NCBI GenBank assembly: GCA_020062605.1
Contig: JAGUWA010000049.1
Coordinates: forward strand, 1 to 10,921
Source of the DNA: Parvibaculum sp.
GTDB taxonomy: Bacteria; Pseudomonadota; Alphaproteobacteria; Parvibaculales; Parvibaculaceae
Length of the DNA: 10,921 bases
Direction: 5' to 3'
The position numbers and the translations under genes were made by a program. Shown piece by piece: positions 1 to 7,073 of this stretch; within the stretch, counting starts at the first letter, position 1, and the number at the start of each line of letters is the position of its first letter. Under the pieces are notes generated by a model, which saw only the letters and a list, made by a program, of their open reading frames with translations, searched no databases and was not told the DNA's origin.

Positions 1-758
1 ACGAGGGCGCTGGCACCGCCGCGCTCGATCGCTCCTCGGCCGGCTTCCTCGGCGGCGTCGACCGTGAAATCGGCTCCGCGAGTCGCATCGGCATCGCGGC
101 GGGCTACAGCCGTTCGAATTTCGACGTGAACGGCCGGGCGTCTTCCGGCGAGAGCGACAATTTCCACCTCGCGGGCTATGCGGGCACGGAGCTTGGTGCC
201 GTTGAGCTCAAGGCCGCACTTGGCTACAGCTTCCAGATGGCGGATACGGAGCGCACCGTTCTTGGCGCCCGCATCAAGGGCGATTACGACGCGCATACGG
301 TGCAGGGCTCCACCGAAGCGAGCATCGGTTTCGACATGGGTGCCCTGACCCTCACACCCTTTGCCGGTCTCTCCGTCGTCCACATCGAAACGGAGAGCTT
401 CACCGAGACGGGCGGTCCGGCTGCCCTTGCACGGTCCGGTACCAGCAATACGACCGGCATCACCGCGCTTGGTCTTCGCGCCCGGCGCGGGTGGGAAGGG
501 GGCGAGCTCTTCGGCTCAGCCGCCTGGCGTCACGCCTTTGGCGATGTGAATTCCACCTCGCGCGCGGCCTTTGCGAGCAACCCCTCGGCGCCGTTCGCCG
601 TTCGCGGCGCACCGCTCTCGGAAGACGTTCTGGCGCTCGGTGCCGGTGTCGAGATCGAACTCGGTGTCGCAACGACGCTCGAGCTGTCCCATAGCAGCGA
701 ACTCGCCTCCGACAGCCGCGACCATGGGTTGAAGGCGAAACTCCGGATCGACTTCTGA
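1..758 (+). CDS. Autotransporter beta-barrel domain, C-terminal part (5' end outside the window)
   Basis: The reading frame is open from position 3, so the gene starts upstream of the window; 251 residues are visible. They show the alternating glycine/aromatic/polar pattern of outer-membrane beta-strands, for example AGYSRSNF, LAGYAGTELG, ALGYSFQM and SAAWRHAFGD. The protein ends in RIDF, and a C-terminal phenylalanine is the usual recognition signal for insertion of beta-barrels by the BAM complex. The visible length fits one complete autotransporter translocator domain (Pfam 'Autotransporter', PF03797). In this family the barrel sits in the outer membrane and exports or anchors an N-terminal passenger; here the passenger is not visible, so its function is unknown. 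A GTG at 126 could give a shorter ORF, but the barrel homology clearly continues upstream of it, so that is not the start. I see no functional link to the restriction operon downstream. Confidence 0.88.
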   Translation, partial: EGAGTAALDRSSAGFLGGVDREIGSASRIGIAAGYSRSNFDVNGRASSGESDNFHLAGYAGTELGAVELKAALGYSFQMADTERTVLGARIKGDYDAHTVQGSTEASIGFDMGALTLTPFAGLSVVHIETESFTETGGPAALARSGTSNTTGITALGLRARRGWEGGELFGSAAWRHAFGDVNSTSRAAFASNPSAPFAVRGAPLSEDVLALGAGVEIELGVATTLELSHSSELASDSRDHGLKAKLRIDF

Positions 759-809
759 GAGGTAAAAACAGCAAGCGCTGTTCGATAAAACAAAAAGCAT
801 TGTCCACAA

Positions 810-826
810 TTGCGGGAGCCCCGCAA
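810..826 (+). repeat. Perfect 7-bp hairpin downstream of the autotransporter gene
   Basis: TTGCGGG at 810-816 and CCCGCAA at 820-826 form a perfect inverted repeat with a three-base loop. It lies about 50 bases after the autotransporter stop. No T-tract follows on the plus strand, so it is not a good intrinsic terminator by itself. It could protect the 3' end of the mRNA or pause polymerase before the strong terminator further on. Function unknown. Confidence 0.4.
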
Positions 827-957
827 GTGGATGCCTGTTGTGCTGCATTCCTTGTTTCTAGAGGTGTGCCTGCGTCAGCTTCTGGCGCAAAGTGGCCATC
901 CAGCTGGTCGCCACCGGCCTTCGTATCCTCCCTCACATCCCGTCCAAATCCCTCGTC

Positions 958-985
958 AAAGCCCGTGTCCGCCACACGGGCTTTT
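958..985 (+). terminator. Strong intrinsic terminator between the autotransporter and the restriction operon
   Basis: AAAGCCCGTGT (958-968) and ACACGGGCTTT (974-984) form a perfect 11-bp stem around a five-base loop, with a further T after it. The A-rich left base and T-rich right base are typical of a bidirectional rho-independent terminator. It probably ends the autotransporter transcript, whose 3' untranslated part would be about 220 bases, and shields the hsd operon from read-through. It also argues against starting hsdM at the in-frame ATG at 892, because that reading would run through the hairpin. Confidence 0.8.
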
Positions 986-1095
986 GCTTGTTCAGACTTG
1001 CCGTATCATTCGCTAAAGTCTCGGATTCGGGGGAGGGGATGGTCGCATGGCGGCCAGCCGGGCCGTTCTCCATTCGACAAGCAGAAAGGGGAAGC

Positions 1096-2718
1096 ATGTC
1101 CAGCGGGCAGCCGAAAAAGCGCGGGGCGAAGGCGAAAAAGCCCAATACAGAGAAGGAATCGAAGGGAAGCAAGGGCGATCTAGGCTTCGAGGCGGAGCTC
1201 TTCAAGACCGCCGACAAGCTGCGCGGCAACATGGAGCCGTCGGACTACAAGCATGTCGCGCTGGGCCTGATCTTCCTCAAGCACATCTCGGACAGTTTCG
1301 AGGCGAAGCGCGCCGAGTTGTTGGCTGACTATCCCGAGGATGCCGAAGACCCCGACGCCTATGCCGCCGAGAACATCTTCTGGGTGCCGAAGGAGTCGCG
1401 GTGGTCGCATCTCCAGGCGAATGCGAAGCAGTCCGGCATCGGCAAGCTGATCGACGAGGCGATGATCGCCATCGAAAAGCGCAACGAAAGCCTGAAGGGC
1501 GTTCTTCCGAAGGATTACGCGCGCCCTGCGCTCAACGCCGTCATGCTGGGCGAACTGATCGACCTTATCTCAGGAATAGCTCTGGGGCAGGAGAGGGGAC
1601 AGTCGCGCGACGTGCTCGGCCGCGTCTATGAATATTTCCTCGGCCAGTTCGCGGGCTCGGAAGGAAAGCGCGGCGGCGAGTTCTACACGCCGCGCTCCGT
1701 CGTCCGCACCATGGTCGAGATGCTGGAACCTTACAAGGGCCGCGTCTACGATCCCTGTTGCGGCTCGGGCGGCATGTTCGTGCAGTCGGAAAAATTCGCC
1801 GAGGAGCATGAAGGTCGGGTTGGCGACATCGTCGTCTATGGGCAGGAGTCCAATTACACGACCTGGCGGCTCTGCAAGATGAACCTCGCCGTGCGCGGCA
1901 TCGATGCGGACATCCGCTGGAACAGCGAAGGCAGCTTCCACAAGGACGAGCTGCGCGATCTCCGTGCGGACTACATCCTCGCCAATCCCCCCTTCAATAT
2001 TTCGGACTGGGGCGGCGACCGCCTGCGCGAGGATGTGCGCTGGAAATACGGGCCCCCACCGGCCGGCAATGCGAACTTCGCCTGGGTGCAGCACATCGTC
2101 CATCATCTCTCTCCCTCCGGCACGGCCGGCGTGGTGCTCGCCAATGGCTCCATGTCGTCGACGCAGAGCGGCGAGGGCGAGATCCGCCGCGCGCTCATCG
2201 AGGGCGTGGAGGGCAAGCCCGGCGTCGTCGATTGCATGGTGGCGCTACCCGGCCAGCTCTTCTATTCGACGCAGATTCCCGTCTGCCTCTGGTTCCTCGC
2301 CCGGGACCGCTCCAACGGCATCGCCCGCGACGAGAAGCTCCGCGACCGCCGCAACGAAATCCTCTTCATCGATGCGCGCAAGCTCGGTCACATGGTGGAC
2401 CGTACACGGAAGGAATTCTCCGACGAAGACATCGAGAAGATCACGCGCGCCTATCATGCCTGGCGTGGCGAGGCGCGGGCAGGGGCTTATGAGGATGTGC
2501 CCGGTTTCTGCAAATCGGCGACGCTGGAGGAGATCAGGGCCCACGGCCATGTGCTGACGCCGGGGCGCTATGTCGGTGCGGCGGAGGCGGAAGAAGACGA
2601 CGTGCCCTTCGAGGAGCGGTTTGCGGGACTACAAGCGAAGCTCGAAACCCAGTTCGCCGAGGCCGACCGGCTGACGGCGACGATCCGCGAGCGTCTGGGC
2701 GGGGTCCTCGGCGGATGA
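1096..2718 (+). CDS. hsdM: Type I restriction-modification DNA methyltransferase subunit HsdM
   Basis: HsdM transfers a methyl group from S-adenosylmethionine to adenine N6 in the target chosen by HsdS; M2S1 is the methylase and M2S1R2 the full restriction complex. The 540-residue protein has a Lys-rich N-terminal tail (about 1-28), an HsdM_N helical domain (about 30-160, with LFKTADKLRGNMEPSDYK) and an N6-Mtase domain. FYTPRSVVRTMVEML is at 196-210. The AdoMet loop DPCCGSGG is at 219-226, and the catalytic adenine motif NPPF is at 297-300. All are intact, so it should be active. I chose the ATG at 1096 because AAGGGGA (1086-1092) sits just upstream. The in-frame ATG at 1039 directly abuts its purine run, and the one at 892 lies before a terminator. 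The stop overlaps the hsdS start as ATGA (2715-2718), indicating translational coupling. Methylation specificity cannot be read from the sequence. Confidence 0.95.
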   Translation: MSSGQPKKRGAKAKKPNTEKESKGSKGDLGFEAELFKTADKLRGNMEPSDYKHVALGLIFLKHISDSFEAKRAELLADYPEDAEDPDAYAAENIFWVPKESRWSHLQANAKQSGIGKLIDEAMIAIEKRNESLKGVLPKDYARPALNAVMLGELIDLISGIALGQERGQSRDVLGRVYEYFLGQFAGSEGKRGGEFYTPRSVVRTMVEMLEPYKGRVYDPCCGSGGMFVQSEKFAEEHEGRVGDIVVYGQESNYTTWRLCKMNLAVRGIDADIRWNSEGSFHKDELRDLRADYILANPPFNISDWGGDRLREDVRWKYGPPPAGNANFAWVQHIVHHLSPSGTAGVVLANGSMSSTQSGEGEIRRALIEGVEGKPGVVDCMVALPGQLFYSTQIPVCLWFLARDRSNGIARDEKLRDRRNEILFIDARKLGHMVDRTRKEFSDEDIEKITRAYHAWRGEARAGAYEDVPGFCKSATLEEIRAHGHVLTPGRYVGAAEAEEDDVPFEERFAGLQAKLETQFAEADRLTATIRERLGGVLGG

Positions 2719-3959
2719 CTACACTTTCAGATGCAGTAGGTGGTGCGCAGAATATCATTGGTGGCCCATTTGGGTCCAACTTGACTCAAGCAGACTATCA
2801 AATGAGAGGCGTGCCGGTTATCCGTGGTTCAAACATGGAGGTCGGCGGGAGGTTTATTGGCGGCGACTTTGCGTATGTCTCTGTTGAAAAGGCCAATGGG
2901 AAGCTTGCGTCAAATCTCGCGAAACGCGGAGCCATAATCGTCACGCAACGCGGAACAATGGGCCAAGTCTCGATTATTCCCGCCAACTCTGAGTATGACA
3001 GTTATGTTGTTTCTCAGAGTCAGATGGCAATCAACGTCCCCCCGGAGAAAGCGAATCCAATTTTTGTCTACTACTTTCTTCGTTCACCCCAATTTTTGGA
3101 GTATTTGCATACATCAACAATTCAGACTGGCGTTCCGCATATCAACCTGACCATTCTGCGTCAGACGCCAGTTTCTTGGCCGCAAATCAAAGAGCAACAC
3201 GCTATCGCATCTGTCCTCGGCGCACTCGACGACAAGATCGAGTTGAACCAGCGGATGAATGAGACGCTGGAGGCGATGGCGCGGGCGATCTTCAAGGACT
3301 GGTTCGTCAATTTCGGCCCGACCCGCGCGAAGATGGAAGGCCGTCCGCCCTATCTTGCGCCGGACATCTGGTCTCTCTTCCCCGACCGCCTCGATGACGA
3401 GGGCAAGCCGGAAGAGTGGGAACTAGGCGTGATGAGCGAACTGCTTACGCTCCAGAGAGGCTTTGACCTTCCTCTGCAAAATCGCCTCCCGGGAAATTAT
3501 CCGGTGATCGCGGCCAGCGGCCCCAACGGGTTTCACGATAAGGCAATGGTGACCGGACCGGGGGTCACAACTGGGCGAAGCGGAGTGCTCGGAAAAGTCT
3601 TCTTCGTGCACGGAGACTTCTGGCCGCTGAACACGTCTCTGTGGGTCAAAGAATATCATCGCGCGACGCCGAGCTTTGCGTACTTCTATCTCAGAAATAT
3701 TGACTTCGCAGCTTTCAATGCTGGTTCTGCAGTTCCTACTCTGAACAGGAATCACATACATAGCCTTCCAACAGTTTTGCCACCAACGGGACTGGTGACC
3801 GCATTTGACAAATTGGCGATGCCACTCTTGCAGCGACAACACCAAAATGAAACTGAGTCAGCGACGCTTGCCCGGACCCGCGACCTCCTTCTCCCCAAGC
3901 TCATGTCCGGCGAAATCCGAGTGAAGGATGCCGATACGGTGGTCGAGGCGGCGCTATGA
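2715..3959 (+). CDS. hsdS: Type I restriction-modification specificity subunit HsdS
   Basis: HsdS recognises a bipartite DNA target and holds the HsdM and HsdR subunits. The 414 residues show the usual two-repeat plan. TRD1 is about 1-155, with the family motifs GPFGSNL (17-23) and GVPVIRGSN (32-40). The central conserved spacer is about 156-235, with IASVLGALDDKIELNQRMNE. TRD2 is about 236-360, and the distal conserved repeat is about 361-410, with LARTRDLLLPKLMSGEI. The spacers probably form the paired helices that set the gap between the half-sites. The ATG at 2715 overlaps the hsdM stop. The gene's own stop overlaps the next start as ATGA (3956-3959). The TRD1 DNA is clearly poorer in GC (about 49% by hand count over 2761-3180) than the conserved spacers and hsdM, as expected where target domains are exchanged. 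The recognition sequence cannot be predicted by eye. Confidence 0.95.
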   Translation: MTTLSDAVGGAQNIIGGPFGSNLTQADYQMRGVPVIRGSNMEVGGRFIGGDFAYVSVEKANGKLASNLAKRGAIIVTQRGTMGQVSIIPANSEYDSYVVSQSQMAINVPPEKANPIFVYYFLRSPQFLEYLHTSTIQTGVPHINLTILRQTPVSWPQIKEQHAIASVLGALDDKIELNQRMNETLEAMARAIFKDWFVNFGPTRAKMEGRPPYLAPDIWSLFPDRLDDEGKPEEWELGVMSELLTLQRGFDLPLQNRLPGNYPVIAASGPNGFHDKAMVTGPGVTTGRSGVLGKVFFVHGDFWPLNTSLWVKEYHRATPSFAYFYLRNIDFAAFNAGSAVPTLNRNHIHSLPTVLPPTGLVTAFDKLAMPLLQRQHQNETESATLARTRDLLLPKLMSGEIRVKDADTVVEAAL

Positions 3960-4798
3960 TCCGGAGGCCGGATGAGCGCTTGTGCTGGTCTTTTCGCGAC
4001 CTCGCGCGCTGGACCATGAAGAAGGTTGGAAGTTCGTGGGGCCACGGCATTTCTTTTGGCGAAGAAACCATTACCGAAAGCCTGCTTCTTCAGTTGGCGG
4101 AATGGTACGCCCCCCACGAGTTGCGGATCAAGACATGGACAAAGCCCGAGGAGGGAACTGGAACAAGAGCCACCGGCGGACTGCCGACAGGTGCGGATTG
4201 GGATTTCTGGATCGTGGATGGCACCGGACAAGGTATCCATCTACGCAGCCAGGCAAAAAGGCAGTTCAGTTCAGGACACTATGAAAGTCTTGATGGCGCC
4301 GGCCAGCAGATTCAGGACCTCCGAAACAATTGCGGCACAGCGATCCCACTATACGTCTTTTATAACGGCCCTTGGCATGGTTGGCCGAAAGCGCCCTGTT
4401 CTCGCTACTGTGGCCCACGATTTTCCGCCCGCAACGTCTGGGGCTGCGCTATTGCGCCGGTATCGGGGATTCCCACCATAGTGAGGCCGCATCCAGATCA
4501 GATCAGCTCGATGCGTCCCTGGCATTGCCTGGTCTGCCCGTGTCCGCTTGGGACGGGCAGCGGTTCTCTGCCACAACGGATCGCATCTGTGTTGCGGGCG
4601 CTTTACGAGGAAGCCGGGGGAGGCGATCGTCTCAGAGATGCGTCACCGCTCTCCTTCGAACTGAGCATCACTCCCCCGCCTTGGGTTCCACTACTTCAAG
4701 GTGCAATCCAGGACAGCAGTGCTATTGAACAGTATCTCGACAAAAACGGCCTTCGAGGGGTCGCGCTGGTTAGACAGATCGCGCCGATACTCGAGTAG
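3956..4798 (+). CDS. Uncharacterised DUF6615-like protein with Mrr-like D...QxK signature
   Basis: I do not recognise a characterised function. The 280-residue product resembles from memory the DUF6615 family found near restriction systems, but this needs a profile search. Conserved-looking blocks are FGEETITESLLLQLAEW (34-50), TGADWDFWIVD (78-88), LRSQAKR (96-102), PLYVFYNGP (131-139) and WGCAIA (162-167). An acidic residue in a helix (E36/E37), an Asp at the start of a strand (D81, D83) and Q99-x-K101 in the next strand match the order of a PD-(D/E)xK nuclease core, especially the D...QxK variant of Mrr-type enzymes. Cysteines cluster as C149-x2-C152 and H190-C191-x2-C194-x-C196, which could bind zinc. 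No signal peptide or membrane segment is visible, so it is probably cytoplasmic. The ATG overlaps the hsdS stop (ATGA), so it is translated with the methylase genes. GC content is somewhat lower than hsdM. It may be an accessory nuclease or a partner of the following gene. Confidence 0.8.
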   Translation: MIRRPDERLCWSFRDLARWTMKKVGSSWGHGISFGEETITESLLLQLAEWYAPHELRIKTWTKPEEGTGTRATGGLPTGADWDFWIVDGTGQGIHLRSQAKRQFSSGHYESLDGAGQQIQDLRNNCGTAIPLYVFYNGPWHGWPKAPCSRYCGPRFSARNVWGCAIAPVSGIPTIVRPHPDQISSMRPWHCLVCPCPLGTGSGSLPQRIASVLRALYEEAGGGDRLRDASPLSFELSITPPPWVPLLQGAIQDSSAIEQYLDKNGLRGVALVRQIAPILE

Positions 4799-4799
4799 G

Positions 4800-4827
4800 T
4801 TGAGAATGTCTATCGGTAGGCTGTAGT
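4800..4827 (+). promoter_or_regulatory. Possible internal promoter ahead of the DUF262 gene
   Basis: TTGAGA (4800-4805) and TGTAGT (4822-4827) match the sigma-70 -35 and -10 consensus at five and four of six positions, with a 16-base spacer. They lie in the 80-base gap after the DUF6615-like gene, the only sizeable gap in the operon. If real, this promoter would let the DUF262 fusion gene and hsdR be transcribed separately from hsdM and hsdS. The match is modest and could be chance. Confidence 0.25.
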
Positions 4828-4868
4828 CTTTTCCATTACTTCAGGCCAGAAATACCGGCTGGGCAATT

Positions 4869-4874
4869 GGGGAG
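4869..4874 (+). promoter_or_regulatory. Ribosome-binding site deciding the start of the DUF262 fusion gene
   Basis: GGGGAG lies four bases before the ATG at 4879. This favours ATG 4879 over the in-frame TTG at 4867, which would place the Shine-Dalgarno inside the coding sequence. Confidence 0.65.
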
Positions 4875-4878
4875 CTTC

Positions 4879-7014
4879 ATGAAGATTTCGGCGGCGCTCG
4901 ACAAGATCGACGAGCATCAACTCTTTGTGCCGGCATTTCAGCGCGAATATGTCTGGAAGCGCGATGATGCCAAGGAGTTGATCGATTCCCTGATCAAGCA
5001 ATACCCCACAGGGACCATGCTCACTTGGGAGACGGCGAATCCGCCGGAACTCAAGGGCCCCCACAAATACGATGCAAGACAGGGTGCCGTCCGCGTTCTT
5101 CTTGACGGACAGCAGCGGATCACGACGCTTTACATGCTCGTCCGAGGCGACATCCCGCCTTACTATAGCGCCGCCGAAATTCTGAACGACACGCGCGGTC
5201 TCTATGTGAACATCGAGACGCTGGAGCTTGCCTACTACAGCAAGGTCAAAATGGAGGGCGATCCGCGTTGGCAGAACATCACCGACATCTTCCAGCGGAA
5301 GATCCGCGCCAAGGACATTGTCCGTCAACTTAAAGAGAAGGGCGAAACGGTCAGCCGCGAGCGCGACGACCTGATGGACGACAACACGCGAGCGATCGAG
5401 AACATCCTTGATCGTGATTTTCCCGAACAAATCATTTCGGTTAAGGCGAATGTCCGTGAGGCCATTGACGTTTTCTACAAGGTCAATGCGAGCGGCGTTT
5501 CGCTCAGCGATGCCGAGCTGGCCCTGGCGCAAATTTCTGGCTACTGGCCTGAGGCCCGCGACATTTTCAAGAAAAAACTCGTCGAACTTGCCGAAGAAGG
5601 CTTCGTCTTCAAACTCGACTTCCTCGTCTATGTGCTTCTTGGATGCCTCTACCACCTCGGTTCCGAGATGCGGAAACTGCACGACGCCGAGAACAACGAA
5701 ACGATCCGGGAAGCATGGAACCTGCTTGACCGGCAGGTGCTGGATTACGTCGCCGGATTGATGCGCTCGCGCGCCTTTGTTGACCACACCGACGAGATCA
5801 ACTCCGTCTATGCGTTGATTCCGATCATCGTCTATTGCTTCGACAAGGATGGCGAACACCTGACCGATGCGGAAATCCGTAAGATGGTCAAATGGTTCTA
5901 CTATTCGCAGATCAGGGCGCGCTATGTCAGCCAGCTTCCCCAGAAGCTTGATCGCGACCTGCGTATCGTCGCGGAGTCGAAAAACCCTTTTGACGAATTG
6001 CTGGCGGTGATCGAGGAGGAGCGCCGTCTGGAGATAACGCCGGACGAGTTCGTGGGGCGTTCGATTTCACATCCGCTGTTTGGCCTTGTGCGCTGGTATC
6101 TGAAAAGCAGGAACGCGGTCTGCCTGACCACGGGTGTGGAGTTGCGGCAGGCCATGGGGCGCAAATACGCGCTCGAAAACGACCATATCTTTCCGTATTC
6201 GAAGCTGAAGATGAGGGGCTACGGAACCGACAACAGGCTGAAATATTCGCTCGCTCAGGAACTGACGAACCGGGCGATCCTGACGCAGGTTGCCAACCGG
6301 TCGAAGGGAGCAAGGGACGCGAAAGACTACCTTGCAGACGCCGACGCGCGCTTTCCCGGCAGCCTTGCGCTGCAATGCGTGCCCGAACGGCGGGATCTCT
6401 GGGACATCGAGAACTATGAGGCTTTTCTGCAAGCGCGGCGGACGATGCTGGCGGAAAAGCTCAACGCCTTTCTGGCTGGTATAACCGAGACAAGACCCTC
6501 CGAAGCGCCCATCACCCTTGAAGAAATGATCGAAGAAGGTGAGGGCGATGAACTTGAGTTCAAGTCTTCCCTTCGGTGGGATTTCCGGGAAGAGACGGTC
6601 AATAAGCGGCTTGAAGAGGTTGTGATGAAGACGATCGCTGCTTTCGCCAACGGGCAAGGCGGAACGCTGCTGATCGGCGTGGCTGACAACGGTGAAGCCC
6701 TGGGTCTTGAGGGCGACTATCACGCACTGGGAGGCGCCAATCGGGATAAGTTCGAGCTGCATCTGCGGAATCTGATGAACGAGGCCTTCGGTGCAAGCTT
6801 CGTGACGGGAAAGATCAAGGTATCGTTCCCTGAAATCGGGGAGATCGAAATTTGCCGTATCGAGATCCTTCCGTCGACAAAGCCTCTCATCATTTCGGTC
6901 AAGGACAAGAGTGGGCAGGCACAGGAGAAATTCTATGTGCGTAGCGGGAATTCATCGCAGGAATTTTCGTTGAACGAGATGCAGGCCTACCTCACCGAAA
7001 GGTTCCCGGCATGA
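4879..7014 (+). CDS. DUF262 (GmrSD-like) - HNH - AlbA_2 (Schlafen-like) fusion protein
   Basis: This 711-residue protein joins three modules. Residues 1 to about 260 are a DUF262 domain (GmrSD N-terminal family) with FQREYVW (20-26), DGQQR (76-80) and VNASGVSLSDAELA (202-215). In this family the DGQQR region belongs to a ParB/Srx-like NTP-binding fold. Residues about 390-530 look like the C-terminal HNH/DUF1524-type nuclease: LENDHIFPYSKL (432-443, His436) followed by N464, N473 and K476. Residues about 545-711 are an AlbA_2/Schlafen domain, with ELEFKSSL (558-565), MKTIAAFANGQGGTLLIGV (583-601) and FYVRSGNSS (685-693). GmrSD proteins are type IV enzymes that cut modified phage DNA. AlbA_2 domains bind nucleic acid, and in some Schlafens they cut RNA. 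Its place inside a type I operon suggests a defence role. No signal peptide is seen. The stop overlaps a 20-codon ORF leading into hsdR. The actual substrate is unknown. Confidence 0.9.
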   Translation: MKISAALDKIDEHQLFVPAFQREYVWKRDDAKELIDSLIKQYPTGTMLTWETANPPELKGPHKYDARQGAVRVLLDGQQRITTLYMLVRGDIPPYYSAAEILNDTRGLYVNIETLELAYYSKVKMEGDPRWQNITDIFQRKIRAKDIVRQLKEKGETVSRERDDLMDDNTRAIENILDRDFPEQIISVKANVREAIDVFYKVNASGVSLSDAELALAQISGYWPEARDIFKKKLVELAEEGFVFKLDFLVYVLLGCLYHLGSEMRKLHDAENNETIREAWNLLDRQVLDYVAGLMRSRAFVDHTDEINSVYALIPIIVYCFDKDGEHLTDAEIRKMVKWFYYSQIRARYVSQLPQKLDRDLRIVAESKNPFDELLAVIEEERRLEITPDEFVGRSISHPLFGLVRWYLKSRNAVCLTTGVELRQAMGRKYALENDHIFPYSKLKMRGYGTDNRLKYSLAQELTNRAILTQVANRSKGARDAKDYLADADARFPGSLALQCVPERRDLWDIENYEAFLQARRTMLAEKLNAFLAGITETRPSEAPITLEEMIEEGEGDELEFKSSLRWDFREETVNKRLEEVVMKTIAAFANGQGGTLLIGVADNGEALGLEGDYHALGGANRDKFELHLRNLMNEAFGASFVTGKIKVSFPEIGEIEICRIEILPSTKPLIISVKDKSGQAQEKFYVRSGNSSQEFSLNEMQAYLTERFPA

Positions 7015-7073
7015 GCGGGGAGAGCCGTTTGGAGGGAGTGCAAAGGGCGCCTTGGAACAAGGGAGGCGCCTGA
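7011..7073 (+). CDS. 20-codon bridging ORF between the DUF262 fusion gene and hsdR
   Basis: An ATG at 7011 overlaps the stop of the preceding gene (ATGA, 7011-7014). The frame runs 20 codons and stops at TGA 7071-7073, which overlaps the hsdR start as TGATG (7071-7075). A modest AAAGG lies at 6998-7002. The peptide begins MSGESRLEG and has no recognisable domain. The double overlap suggests that its translation carries ribosomes from one gene to the next (translational coupling), rather than that the peptide has a function. It could be chance, because both overlap types are easy to form at short distance. Confidence 0.4.
   Translation: MSGESRLEGVQRAPWNKGGA
7061..7066 (+). promoter_or_regulatory. 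Ribosome-binding site deciding the hsdR start
   Basis: GGGAGG lies six bases before the ATG at 7073, a near-ideal spacing. It supports that ATG over the in-frame TTG at 7052. The site sits inside the 20-codon bridging ORF. Confidence 0.75.

Larger units (their letters stand above)
759..1095. other. Intergenic and leader region before hsdM
   Basis: This stretch holds the 810-826 hairpin and the 958-985 terminator. ORFs crossing it in several frames are rich in Ser, Pro and Arg and have no recognisable domain. Any promoter for the hsd operon should lie between about 986 and 1095. I looked for -35/-10 pairs there: CTTGCC at 997-1002 and TATCAT at 1004-1009 are present, but their spacing does not make a convincing sigma-70 promoter. 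No tRNA, integrase remnant or clear attachment site is visible. Confidence 0.5.

Noticed and set aside
827..957. Possible tRNA or attachment site at the left edge of the operon
   Set aside because: I could not fold a cloverleaf or find a TPsiC-like arm. No matching direct repeat was noticed at the right side of the operon.
460..975. Minus-strand ORF of 171 codons near the autotransporter end
   Set aside because: It overlaps the autotransporter coding sequence and the terminator, is rich in Arg, Ala and Gly, and shows no domain; long antisense frames are common in GC-rich DNA.
892..1095. N-terminal extension of hsdM from an ATG at 892 or 1039
   Set aside because: The 892 start lies before a strong terminator and its extra residues do not resemble HsdM. 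The 1039 start abuts its purine run with no spacing. ATG 1096 has a proper ribosome-binding site and gives a typical HsdM N-terminus.
4810..5859. Minus-strand ORF of 349 codons
   Set aside because: It lies opposite the well-supported DUF262 domain and mirrors its codons; no independent motif or ribosome-binding site is visible.
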